Assembly: GCA_039933515.1 (NCBI GenBank)
Contig: JBDTNY010000129.1
Coordinates: forward strand, 1 to 64,000
Length of the DNA: 64,000 nucleotides
Reading direction: 5' to 3'
From: JAOUEA01 sp039933515
GTDB lineage: Bacteria > Actinomycetota > UBA4738 > HRBIN12
A program made the translations under genes and the position numbers. The notes beneath the pieces were generated by a model that made no database searches, was not told the DNA's origin, and saw only the letters and a program-made list of their open reading frames with translations. This document shows positions 41,719 through 50,526 of the stretch, in pieces. Positions within the stretch are counted from its first letter, which is position 1. Every line of letters starts with the position of its first letter.

Positions 41719-43362
41719 ATGCCCCTGGATAAGCCCCTGGACGCGGTGCACCGCACCGTCGACACATGGTTGACCCCGCGACGAGCGCTCCTTGCCTCGG
41801 TCGTGTCGGTCGTCGTGGTGTCGTTGATCGCGGCGACCCCTGGCTCCCCGTACCACCCTGTGCTGCCGGAGGAAGCGGGGCCGGGACCCTTGGGGCTCCT
41901 GGCGCGGCTCCTGTGGATCAACCGTCTGCCGCACGGCATCCTGATCGCCCTCGGGTTCGTGGCGATGATGGCCGCGGGTGTGGCCTTCCTGCTGGTGCTG
42001 TACGCGTGCGAGCGAGGCATGATCCCGGTCCGCACCGTGGTGACGCTGACGATCGCGTACTCGGCGGCCGTGCTCCTGCTCCCGTTGCTGCTGTCGCGCG
42101 ATGTCTTCAGCTATACGTACTACGGCCGGCTCGTCACCCAGTACCACCAGAACCCCTACGTCACGACGCCCGCCGACATCCCCACTTCAGATGTCGCCCG
42201 GTATCTGTGGCCAGGATGGCGAGACACACCTTCGGTCTACGGCCCGGTGTTCGTCTGGCTCGCCGCCGCGATCACCGGCATGATCCATTCGTTGTCGCAG
42301 ACGATCTTCGCGTTCCGTGCGCTGGCGCTCGCCGCCACCCTCGGATCGGTGTGGTTCGTCTACCGCCTGATGCGGCACGTGCGTCCGGACAAGACCGCCT
42401 ACGGCGTCGCCTTCATCGGGCTCAATCCCGTCGTGCTGTTCCATACCGCAGGCGGAGGACACGTCGACGCGCTCGTGATGCTCTCGATCGCCGCGGCGAT
42501 CTACTTCGTCGCCACGGATCGGCCGTATCCCGCTACTGCGATGCTGACCTTCGGCGCCCTCGTGAAGGTGTCGGCCGCAGTCCCCTTGCTGCTGCTGATC
42601 ATCTATGTAGCGGCGCGCGCCGACCCCGAGCGCCGCGCGCGAACCCTGGCCGGCCACATCGGGCTCGCCGCGGTCGTGTCGGCGTTCGCGGCGCTGCCGT
42701 TCATGCAGTCGACGAACCCGACCCTCGGGATGGTCCAGATCGTGCAGCACGCGTCGTGGATCGCTCCCCCCGAACTGCTGGAGCGGATATTGGAGGCGGG
42801 CGGGAAGCTCGTGGCCGGCCCCACCGGGGGCCAGGTGGGGATCGTCGTGGCTCGGTTGGGGATGTATGCCGCGTTGCTCACGGGCGTCTTCCTGGTAGCC
42901 CGGCAGGTCTCACGCAAGGCCTCGGGCCAAGGCGTCGAGTACCTCGCGGGCAGTTGGGGCTGGGCGCTCCTGGTCATGATGCTCTTTTCACCCAGCCTGT
43001 TCCCTTGGTACTTCACCTGGGTGCTCCCGGTGGCGTGGGCGCTCCCGAAGGTACCGCGGCGCACCCTCGAGATCGCGTTCCTGGCGTTGTGCACCTCGCA
43101 GCTCACCACCGAGAACTTCCAGCTGCCGGACTGGATGCACGTCGATCTCGCGATCGGCCACCCGCTGCTGGTCGTGCTGCTCGTCTGGTTCCTTCGCGAC
43201 CTCTGGCTGCGGTTGCGGTACGACGTTCCGTTGCACGCCGAGGTGGACGTCGCCACGGTCGCGCGATCGCGGCACGCGTTGGTCTCGGCCGATCCGGTCG
43301 TGATCGTCCCGGAGGCCGAGACCGCAGCCGACGGGGCGCCCGAGGATCCGGTCCTCCCGTGA
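41719..43362 (+). CDS. Polytopic GT-C glycosyltransferase, polyprenol-phosphomannose type
   Basis: This 547-residue integral membrane protein has about twelve helices. An acidic catalytic loop after the second or third helix reads LSRDVFSYTYYGRLVTQYHQNPYV, matching the first-loop Asp of MptA/MptB-like alpha-1,6-mannosyltransferases that use polyprenol-phosphate mannose. Such enzymes extend cell-envelope mannans. The C-terminal 45 residues are a cytoplasmic low-complexity tail. The target glycan cannot be named. Confidence 0.85.
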   Translation: MPLDKPLDAVHRTVDTWLTPRRALLASVVSVVVVSLIAATPGSPYHPVLPEEAGPGPLGLLARLLWINRLPHGILIALGFVAMMAAGVAFLLVLYACERGMIPVRTVVTLTIAYSAAVLLLPLLLSRDVFSYTYYGRLVTQYHQNPYVTTPADIPTSDVARYLWPGWRDTPSVYGPVFVWLAAAITGMIHSLSQTIFAFRALALAATLGSVWFVYRLMRHVRPDKTAYGVAFIGLNPVVLFHTAGGGHVDALVMLSIAAAIYFVATDRPYPATAMLTFGALVKVSAAVPLLLLIIYVAARADPERRARTLAGHIGLAAVVSAFAALPFMQSTNPTLGMVQIVQHASWIAPPELLERILEAGGKLVAGPTGGQVGIVVARLGMYAALLTGVFLVARQVSRKASGQGVEYLAGSWGWALLVMMLFSPSLFPWYFTWVLPVAWALPKVPRRTLEIAFLALCTSQLTTENFQLPDWMHVDLAIGHPLLVVLLVWFLRDLWLRLRYDVPLHAEVDVATVARSRHALVSADPVVIVPEAETAADGAPEDPVLP

Positions 43363-43372
43363 GCGTCCGGCC

Positions 43373-43900
43373 ATGAAGACCGGTAAGGCGATCGCGACGC
43401 TGCGGGCGATCAGGACCTTCAAGCGCACGCCCGTGGAACCCAAGCGCCTCGCGAAGATCCTGGAAGCCGGGCGGCGAGCGCCGAGCTCGAAGAACGAACA
43501 GCGTTGGGCGTTCATCGTGGTGCGCGAGCCCGACCGGCTGGCGGCGCTTGCTGGGGTCGGCGACTACGCCGGCCATCTCGCGAAGGCACCGGTCGCGATC
43601 GCGTTCGTGACGCCCGACAGCTCGATCGATTGGGAGCGCGAGTCGATCGCGTTCGATCTGGGCCAGTGCGTGCAGTCGATGTTGCTCGCCGCGTGGGAGA
43701 TGGGGATCGGCGGGTGCCACGCCGCGGTGTACGACGAGGCGGCTGCCCGGCGCATCCTCGGCCTGCCCGACGGGATGCGCTGCGACTACCTGATCTCGCT
43801 CGGGTATCCCAAGACGCCGGTCCCGACCGATCGCCCCACAGCCAAGGTCGATCGACATCCGGTGTCGGCCCTGCGACACGACGAGACCTGGACCGGGTAG
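43373..43900 (+). CDS. Nitroreductase family protein
   Basis: The 175-residue flavin-type nitroreductase has the short N-terminal IRTFKRTPVEPKRLAKILEAGRRAPSSKNEQRW motif (about 11-43, FMN binding), GQCVQSMLLAAWEMGIGGCHAAVY and GYPKTPVPTDRP at the end. It reduces quinones, nitro compounds or enones with NAD(P)H. It starts 10 nt after the glycosyltransferase stop and converges on the aldo/keto reductase gene with a 4-nt gap. Confidence 0.9.
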   Translation: MKTGKAIATLRAIRTFKRTPVEPKRLAKILEAGRRAPSSKNEQRWAFIVVREPDRLAALAGVGDYAGHLAKAPVAIAFVTPDSSIDWERESIAFDLGQCVQSMLLAAWEMGIGGCHAAVYDEAAARRILGLPDGMRCDYLISLGYPKTPVPTDRPTAKVDRHPVSALRHDETWTG

Positions 43901-43904
43901 CGCG

Positions 43905-44879
43905 CTACCAGGCGTAGGCCTCGGGCGCCGTGCCGCCTGGCCCGGGGAAGATCTCGTCCAGCTTGCCGAGCGCCTCGTCCGAGAGCTTGATCTCGAGGGC
44001 GCGCATGCACCCGAGCAGTTGCTCCTCGGTCCGGGGTCCGATGATCGGCGCTGTGACCGCGGGCTGGTGCAGGAGCCACGCCAGCGCGACGTCAGCCGGG
44101 CGCTCGCCCATCTCATCGCAGAGGGCTTCCCAGCGGGTGAGCTGCTCCCGGTGCGCCTCGATCTCGCCGGTCATGTACTCCTGGCCGCGGCGCCAACCCT
44201 GCTCGACCTTCTGCAACGCGCCGGCGAGGAGGCCGCCCGAAAGCGGGCTCCACGGGATCAGCCCCATCCCGTACTCCTGGATCGCAGGGATCACCTCGAG
44301 CTCGATCGTGCGGGCGGTCAGGTTGTAGAGCGACTGCTCGGACGCGAGCCCGAGCGAGTGCCGCCAGTTCGCGATCTCGTTCGCGCGCGCGATGTGCCAG
44401 CCCGCGAAGTTCGACGAGCCCACGTACAACACCTTGCCCTCGCGCTTGAGCTGCTCGAAGGCTTCCCAGATCTCGTCCCACCAGGCGTCGCGGTCGATGT
44501 GATGCATCTGATACAGGTCGATGTGGTCCGTGCGCAGACGCTTGAGTGATGCCTCGCACGCTTTGCGGATCGCGAGCTTGGACAGGCGGGCCTCGTTCGG
44601 CCACTCGCCCATCGTGCCGTAGACCTTGGTGGCCAGCACCACCTTGTCGCGCCGCCCACTCCCCTTGGCGAACCACCGCCCGATGATGTCCTCGGTGGCG
44701 CCCACCCCGAGATGGCGGCCGTAGACGTTCGCGGTGTCGAAGAAGTTGATCCCGTGCGAGAGCGCCGAGTCCATCAGGGTGTGCGACTCGCCCTCGTCGG
44801 TGTGCGGCCCGAAGTTCATCGTGCCCAGGCAGAGACGGCTGACGACGAGGCCCAGGTGGCCGACGTGGGTGTACTCCAT
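43905..44879 (-). CDS. Aldo/keto reductase
   Basis: This 324-residue TIM-barrel aldo/keto reductase has D/Y/K/H catalytic positions in NFFDTANVYGRHLG (Asp and Tyr), VVLATKVYGTMGE (Lys) and YQMHHIDRD (His). GLIPWSPLSGGLLAG and the C-terminal PIIGPRTEEQLLG mark the NADPH-binding region of the AKR13/potassium-channel-beta-like group. It reduces an aldehyde or ketone. TAGAAT at 44893-44888 overlaps the upstream MFS stop codon and predicts a start 2 nt before this ATG. Confidence 0.92.
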   Translation of the reverse strand: MEYTHVGHLGLVVSRLCLGTMNFGPHTDEGESHTLMDSALSHGINFFDTANVYGRHLGVGATEDIIGRWFAKGSGRRDKVVLATKVYGTMGEWPNEARLSKLAIRKACEASLKRLRTDHIDLYQMHHIDRDAWWDEIWEAFEQLKREGKVLYVGSSNFAGWHIARANEIANWRHSLGLASEQSLYNLTARTIELEVIPAIQEYGMGLIPWSPLSGGLLAGALQKVEQGWRRGQEYMTGEIEAHREQLTRWEALCDEMGERPADVALAWLLHQPAVTAPIIGPRTEEQLLGCMRALEIKLSDEALGKLDEIFPGPGGTAPEAYAW

Positions 44880-44887
44880 AAGCAGGG

Positions 44888-44893
44888 ATTCTA
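44888..44893 (-). promoter_or_regulatory. -10 box TAGAAT for the aldo/keto reductase gene (its first three bases are the MFS stop codon)
   Basis: TAGAAT lies at the end of the MFS gene and puts transcription start near 44881, 2 nt before the reductase ATG. The stop codon TAG doubles as part of the promoter. Confidence 0.5.
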
Positions 44894-46237
44894 CGTCGGC
44901 GGAGGTGAACGCTCGCCCAACGCGGGCGAACCGGCGCCAGGTACCTCGTCGAGCGATCCGTCACGCTCGGGGTCGCGGGCGCCCGGCAGGAACATCAGTA
45001 GCACCGTGATCGTGCCACCGAGGATCCCGGCGCCGATCAGGGTCATGTCGGCCCCGAACCTGTCGGCGAGCGGTCCGACGAGGGCGAACGAGATCGGGAG
45101 TCCGGCGATCGTGATCATCCAATCCAGGCTCGACACGCGCCCCAGGAGCTCCTTGGGGACCAGGCGCTGCAGCAACGTGAGCCAGATCACAACCAGCACC
45201 GCGATCGAGGCCTCGGCCACGAAGGCGACGATCATCGCCTGCCAGACCGCACCGACGAACCCGAAGAAGCTCGTCATGAACATCCCGAGCGCCCACGAGA
45301 CGTAGAGGAGCGTGATCGGCCGGCGCGGAAGGCGTGCGCGCTGGCCCAGGTAGAGCCCCGCCGCGACGGCGCCGACGCCCCCTGCGCCGTACACGAGACC
45401 GAGCGCGATGCCCTCCTTCGAGTGGTCGGTCACGAGGTCGTTCTTCACGATGAACGGGACGAGCGTCTCCCAGGGTCCCCACACCGCGAGGAGGCTGAGC
45501 GTCGCCCCGAACATCCCGACCAGCAGCCAGCGCTGGCTCGCGACGTAGCCGAGCCCTTCCTTCACCTCGCGCCACAGCGACGCGTCGGGCTCGCGGTCGG
45601 CCGGATCGGGCGCGGTGCGGGCGTGGATCCGCAGGATCATGAAGGCCGACCAGAGGAACGTGCCGCCGTCGGCCACGAATGCCCAGCCGGGACCGGCGGT
45701 GCCAGTGATGAGGCCGCCGATCAGCGGGCCGATCAACATCATCGAGGCCGGGCGGACGATCTGCCCGAGCGCATTCGCTTCCATGAGGACGTCCGCGGGC
45801 ACGATCGACGGCACGATCGCCGAGAACGACGGGCCGAAGAGCGCCTGCCCGGCTCCATAGACCACCACGAGCCCGATCAGGACCGGCACGGTTAGCGCTC
45901 CCGTGATCGAGAGCGCGCCGATCGTGCTCACGGCGGAGAGGCGGATCAGGTCTCCGGCGATCATCAGGTGGCGGCGGTCGAGCCGGTCGGAGAGGGCGCC
46001 GCTCGCGAGGAGCAGCACGAACTGCGGGACCGACCACGCGATGCCGACCATCGCGAGCGTGCCCGCGCGGTTGTCGAGCTCGAGCACCTGCAGCGCCATC
46101 GCGACGATGTAGATCCCGTCGCCGATCAAGGAGACCGTCGTCCCGATCCACAGGCGGCGGAAGTCGGGGAACCGCAGCGGGCGGAGCGCGCCGACGCGGT
46201 CGACGAGGGCGCTGAGAACCACGGGGGGCTCGGTCAC
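44891..46237 (-). CDS. MFS transporter
   Basis: The 448-residue protein has twelve predicted helices and the motif A-like loop GALSDRLDRRHLM (about 79-91) between helices 2 and 3. Its sequence type (FRRLWIGTTVSLIGDGIYIVAMALQVL) resembles the enterobactin/drug-exporter subgroup of MFS. It probably expels a small molecule. TATCCT at 46249-46244 places transcription start on the G of the GTG, so the gene has its own leaderless promoter despite lying 57 nt after an ABC ATPase gene. Confidence 0.9.
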   Translation of the reverse strand: MTEPPVVLSALVDRVGALRPLRFPDFRRLWIGTTVSLIGDGIYIVAMALQVLELDNRAGTLAMVGIAWSVPQFVLLLASGALSDRLDRRHLMIAGDLIRLSAVSTIGALSITGALTVPVLIGLVVVYGAGQALFGPSFSAIVPSIVPADVLMEANALGQIVRPASMMLIGPLIGGLITGTAGPGWAFVADGGTFLWSAFMILRIHARTAPDPADREPDASLWREVKEGLGYVASQRWLLVGMFGATLSLLAVWGPWETLVPFIVKNDLVTDHSKEGIALGLVYGAGGVGAVAAGLYLGQRARLPRRPITLLYVSWALGMFMTSFFGFVGAVWQAMIVAFVAEASIAVLVVIWLTLLQRLVPKELLGRVSSLDWMITIAGLPISFALVGPLADRFGADMTLIGAGILGGTITVLLMFLPGARDPERDGSLDEVPGAGSPALGERSPPPT

Positions 46238-46243
46238 CCGCCG

Positions 46244-46249
46244 AGGATA
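46244..46249 (-). promoter_or_regulatory. -10 box TATCCT for the MFS gene
   Basis: Minus-strand TATCCT ends 6 nt before the GTG at 46237 and predicts a leaderless transcript. Confidence 0.55.
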
Positions 46250-46294
46250 GGTGCCAGTGCCACCGTGGCGCGAACACCGAGGGTCACGTCCCGA

Positions 46295-47665
46295 TCACGC
46301 GCGGGTCACGATCCGTCCGTCGGCCATCGACACGATCCGGTCGAGCGTCGGCGCGAGCTCACGGTCGTGGGTGGCGATAAGGCAGGTGGTGCCGGTCGTC
46401 GTCGCATCGCGCATCACGTCGACCATCCGCGCGGCCCACCCCGCATCCTGGTGCGCGGTGGGTTCGTCGGCGATCAGGACACGCGGGGCGAGCGCCAAGG
46501 CCCGCGCGAGCGCGGTGCGCTGCTGTTCCCCGAGAGAGGTCTCCTTCGGATAGCGCCTCCGGAGGTCGGCGAGGCCGAGGCGCTCGATCAGGTCGCCGGC
46601 GAGCCCGGCCATCTCCGCGAGCGTCCCGGCGAGGCGTGCCGGGTACCGGACGTTCTCCTCGACCGAGAACTCGTCCATCAGGCCGAGGCGCTGCGGCACG
46701 ACCGCGAGGTCCGACCACGAAGGTGCCGTCCCGCCCGGGACGTCCACGGCCCCGGCGTCGGGCATCTCCCAGCCGGCCACGAGGTTGAGCAGGGTGGTCT
46801 TCCCGGAGCCGGAACGGCCGACGAGCCCGACCATCTCTCCCGACCTGAGCTCGAGGGTCACCTCGCGTACCGCGTGCACGACCTCGTCGCCATGGGGGAA
46901 GGACCTCGACACGGCATCGAGGCCGACCACGAGCTCGCGTACCTCGCTCTCGAGCCAGGCGGGTGTGTCGTGGCCGGGCCATCGGATCGGCGACATGGGG
47001 GCGAGATCGGCGGGGTGCTCATCGGGGTGGGAGCCCTTCACGCGGCCGTGCTCGAGCTCGAGCCGTCCGTGCGCGATCGCCATCACGTCGGGGTCGTGGG
47101 TGCCGATCACGAATCCGATCCCGCGGTCCGACAGCGTCCGGATCCGCTCGAGGACACCCCCGGCCGAGATCGAGTCGAGCTCGGCGGTGGGCTCGTCGGC
47201 GATCACGAGCCTGGCCCCGGTCGCGAGCGCCTGGGCGAATGCCGCGCGCTGCTGTTCCCCGCCGGAAAGCTCGTCGGGCAGGTGGTCGCCACGGCCGCCG
47301 ATCCCCAGCGCATCGAGCAGCTCGGCGCCATCGACGCCCGTCGCGCCCCCGCGAGAGGCCAGGTCCAGGTGCTCGCCGACGGTGAGGTGGTCGATGAAGT
47401 TGTCGGAGGGACGCTGGTACACGTACGCGACCGGGCCGTGACGCAGGCGTCGCCGCTCGCGTGCGGACGCACGTCCGATCTCATGGCCCTGTACCGTGAT
47501 CCGGCCGGCCGTGGGCACGTCGAGTCCGGCGATCAATCGCAGCAGCGAAGACTTCCCGCTGCCGGAAGGGCCGACGAGCGCGGTGACGACACCTGCGGGG
47601 ATCGACGCCGTCACGTCTTGGAGCGCCCGAACCTCGCCGCTCGGCGAGCGATAGATCCGATCCAT
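46295..47665 (-). CDS. ABC transporter ATPase with two fused nucleotide-binding domains
   Basis: The 456-residue protein has two ATPase domains in series. The first has Walker A GPSGSGKSS (about 32-40), signature LSGGEQQ (about 133) and Walker B LVIADEPTAELD. The second has GRSGSGKTT (about 280), a weaker signature SLGEQQRTALARAL and VLIADEPTAHQD. Most MacB/LolD-type ATPases are single. The annotated ATG truncates the first strand: in the same frame, codons upstream read VRLEH directly before it and continue to a CTG at 47707 that overlaps the permease stop, so the true start may be non-canonical. Confidence 0.88.
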   Translation of the reverse strand: MDRIYRSPSGEVRALQDVTASIPAGVVTALVGPSGSGKSSLLRLIAGLDVPTAGRITVQGHEIGRASARERRRLRHGPVAYVYQRPSDNFIDHLTVGEHLDLASRGGATGVDGAELLDALGIGGRGDHLPDELSGGEQQRAAFAQALATGARLVIADEPTAELDSISAGGVLERIRTLSDRGIGFVIGTHDPDVMAIAHGRLELEHGRVKGSHPDEHPADLAPMSPIRWPGHDTPAWLESEVRELVVGLDAVSRSFPHGDEVVHAVREVTLELRSGEMVGLVGRSGSGKTTLLNLVAGWEMPDAGAVDVPGGTAPSWSDLAVVPQRLGLMDEFSVEENVRYPARLAGTLAEMAGLAGDLIERLGLADLRRRYPKETSLGEQQRTALARALALAPRVLIADEPTAHQDAGWAARMVDVMRDATTTGTTCLIATHDRELAPTLDRIVSMADGRIVTRA

Positions 47666-47696
47666 GTGCTCGAGCCGGACCGCGTCAGCGGGTGTG

Positions 47697-50471
47697 TCAC
47701 TCGGCAGCGCGCATCACCTCCCCCAGGGACACGCCGCGGGCGGCACGAGCGGCCAACGCGCCACCGATCAGCGAGGCGACGGTGAGCGCGAGCCCGGCGG
47801 CCGCCAGCGCCCACCACGGCCGAAGGATCAGCGGATCTGGCGGCACCGTCGGGAGCGGGTCGAGCGTCGGCACGACCACCCCCACCGAGATGATCCCCAC
47901 GAGCCCGCCGATCACGAGCGCGATCCCGAGCACCACCCCGAGCTCGACGACGAGCGAACGACGAAGCAAGGCACTCGACATACCCATGCGTGCCGACAAC
48001 GCGGCGCCCAGCACGCGGGCGCGCTGCCGCGCCTGTAGGTAGACGACCGCAACCACGAGGACGAGCGCGAGCGCGGCGATCCCGAGGATGTTCAGCATCA
48101 CGAAGGTGCCGATCGCGGCATCGATGAACGGGATGTCCTTCACGTCGTCGGCCGTGAGGGTCGTCAGTGGGAGAACGCCCAGCTCTGCGACCGTCGCCAG
48201 CACCTCGGACGCGGGGCCGCGGATCCAGAGCTCCGTGGCCCCCTGGGCGACGTTCAGTGGGTTGGGCTGGCCCCCGGTATGGAAGTACGTCTCGAGGACA
48301 TCACGGGAGACCACGACCAGCGGCCGGTCCTCGGACGACGTCCCGGGGAAGCTCGATGTTCGCCCGGTGATCTCGACGGGCACGTGCTGGTTCGCGAGGT
48401 CGATCGTGTCGAAGGACAGCCCCTCGCCGTTCGACACGACGATCGGCAACGGAGCGCCGGGCGCAGGCGGAGCGAGCCGGTCCAACAAGGTCCCGAGAGG
48501 CTCGGCGGAGAACGCCTCGTCCCAGAAGGCCGCGCCCTCGAGCGTGGCCGGGTCGACGGCCACCAGGTCGAAGCGCTGTTCCGTTCCCCCGATCGCACCG
48601 GCGTCCCGTACCCGGGACGCGCTCGTCACGGGGAACGGATAGCCGGCGGCATCGGGCTCCGACAGGAGCCCGATGCGGACCTGGACGTCGCTCCCCACGA
48701 ACACGCCCGCCTTCGCGTCGACGGTCGCACGGAGCGACGACGCCATCGCCTGCGCCGAGGCGAACACGGCGAGCGACATCGTTGAGGCCACCAGGAAGAG
48801 CGCGGTCAGCCGCGACGACGAGGAGAGCCGGCGCTCCGCCATGAACCACGCGGAGATGCCCGTGCGACGCCCAGCTGTCCGTTGACGGGTGAGCGCGAAG
48901 ACCATCACGCGAGCCGCCAGGATCCCGACGCCCAGCGACAACGCGAGCGGGAAGAGGAACACGGCCGCGCCGGGACGCAGCAGCCCGCCCGACTCGACCA
49001 GGCCGCCCTGGATCTCGAGGCGACGGTAGAGCAACGAGGCGACGCCGAACCCGAGCAGCTCCCACGGCACCCAGAGGACGGCCCGGGCGACGCGTTCGCG
49101 CCGCTCGTGTCGTGCCACGTACGACGCCCCCGAGACGATCGCGACCACCGCGATGGCCACGATCGTCGCGAGCGCCGACGCGCGGAGCGCTCGCATCTGG
49201 GCGGCGGCGTCGACCTGTCCGTTCGGTCCCACGAGCGCGATCAACGCAGCGGCGCCGAGGAACCCGGCCACCGCCCCGACCAGGATCGGCGCGAGCGACT
49301 CGAGCGCGCTCTTGACGGACACCGCACCAGGTCCCCAGCCGCGGGCGGTCAGCACGCCGGCCTCGACCCTCCGCGAGGCGAACGAGAACGCCGCGGCGGC
49401 GGCAACCACCGCCATCGCGATCACGAGCGCCGCGACCGAGAGCACGAGGATCGGGGCCTGGCTCGCGGCGCTGCGCCCCTCGACCGTCTTCACGATGTCG
49501 GGCATCGCCGTGCGGAACACGTTCTCGGCGGGGACGAACCCGCCGCCGGGGTAGCGCCAGAAGCCGCAGCATCGGGCCGCCTGTCCCAGAGGCGTACCAT
49601 GGCGCTCCATCCGCGCCAGGAGGTTCTCGGCGAACCGGCTGACCGCGCGGGCCTGCTCCATCGTGAGCGGTGGCGATGCCCGGACCGGCGCCTGCCACGC
49701 GAACGTGGCGACGTGCTCTCCCAGCGAGGTCGCGATCCGCAGCAGCTGCGCGGGATCCATGACGATCGGCTGCGGCGGGACCGGGCACTCGAAGCAGCCC
49801 GCCGGATAGAAGTCGTCGTTGAAGGGCTGGAAGTACCCGACGGAGGGGAGCGAGTAGAGCCCGCGATACACCCCGTCGACGGTGACAGGCACGGCGACAC
49901 CGTGCAGCCGCAGCTCCACGGTGTCGCCTGGCCCCACCCCTGCGGGCTCGGCGATGATGTCGGGCAACCAGACACCGTCGCCCTCGGCTCCGGAGATCAC
50001 TCGAAGATGATCGAGCGCCCCGTCGCCGGCGAAGAGCCGGCCGCTCACCTCGCCGGACGCGGGCACCACACCGCCGGGCAGCGTGACCTCCACCGAAGCA
50101 CCGAAGATCCCGGCGACGACCGGATCGAGCTGAGGCGACGCGGCAGCCGCGTCCGCGAACGCGGTCCCTCGTTCCTGGTACAGCGGCCCCCCGTCCGGGC
50201 CCTTCTCGTCGAGCGGGATCAGCGTGCTGCGATACGTGAGGCCGGCCGCGTAGCGGGAGACGGTCGGCGCATGGATCCCGGACGTGAGGAGCTCGCTCTG
50301 CGACGCCGACACGAAGAAGGGGTACGCGGCTGCCGAGATCACCACGAGCAGCGCGCCGATCGCGAGGGCCGTGAACGAGACGGGGTGATGGAACAGGCGA
50401 CCGGGAGCCTTCCGCCAGAGCGGGTGCCGGTGCGAGCGAAGAGGCGCGCCGCGACCCGGGTCCGCCGTCAT
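47697..50471 (-). CDS. Large FtsX-like ABC transporter permease
   Basis: The 924-residue membrane protein has an N-terminal helix (VSFTALAIGALLVVISAAAYPFF), a large periplasmic domain with a Cys pair region (CFECP, and CCGFW), central helices and a C-terminal FtsX-like bundle (VMLNILGIAALALVLVVAVVYLQARQRARV). It pairs with the tandem ATPase downstream. The upstream SagB-type gene ends 55 nt before its start and is on the same strand, so three genes may be cotranscribed. The substrate is unknown. Confidence 0.85.
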   Translation of the reverse strand: MTADPGRGAPLRSHRHPLWRKAPGRLFHHPVSFTALAIGALLVVISAAAYPFFVSASQSELLTSGIHAPTVSRYAAGLTYRSTLIPLDEKGPDGGPLYQERGTAFADAAAASPQLDPVVAGIFGASVEVTLPGGVVPASGEVSGRLFAGDGALDHLRVISGAEGDGVWLPDIIAEPAGVGPGDTVELRLHGVAVPVTVDGVYRGLYSLPSVGYFQPFNDDFYPAGCFECPVPPQPIVMDPAQLLRIATSLGEHVATFAWQAPVRASPPLTMEQARAVSRFAENLLARMERHGTPLGQAARCCGFWRYPGGGFVPAENVFRTAMPDIVKTVEGRSAASQAPILVLSVAALVIAMAVVAAAAAFSFASRRVEAGVLTARGWGPGAVSVKSALESLAPILVGAVAGFLGAAALIALVGPNGQVDAAAQMRALRASALATIVAIAVVAIVSGASYVARHERRERVARAVLWVPWELLGFGVASLLYRRLEIQGGLVESGGLLRPGAAVFLFPLALSLGVGILAARVMVFALTRQRTAGRRTGISAWFMAERRLSSSSRLTALFLVASTMSLAVFASAQAMASSLRATVDAKAGVFVGSDVQVRIGLLSEPDAAGYPFPVTSASRVRDAGAIGGTEQRFDLVAVDPATLEGAAFWDEAFSAEPLGTLLDRLAPPAPGAPLPIVVSNGEGLSFDTIDLANQHVPVEITGRTSSFPGTSSEDRPLVVVSRDVLETYFHTGGQPNPLNVAQGATELWIRGPASEVLATVAELGVLPLTTLTADDVKDIPFIDAAIGTFVMLNILGIAALALVLVVAVVYLQARQRARVLGAALSARMGMSSALLRRSLVVELGVVLGIALVIGGLVGIISVGVVVPTLDPLPTVPPDPLILRPWWALAAAGLALTVASLIGGALAARAARGVSLGEVMRAAE

Positions 50472-50526
50472 GCCGCCGCGGCCCGGTCTGTGCGTCGTTC
50501 AGGCTGGACGGTCCATCGCGGCAGCG

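Noticed and set aside
48301..49788. Long frames on both strands within the permease gene
   Set aside because: They are out-of-frame shadows of the 924-residue FtsX-like permease, with atypical amino-acid composition.
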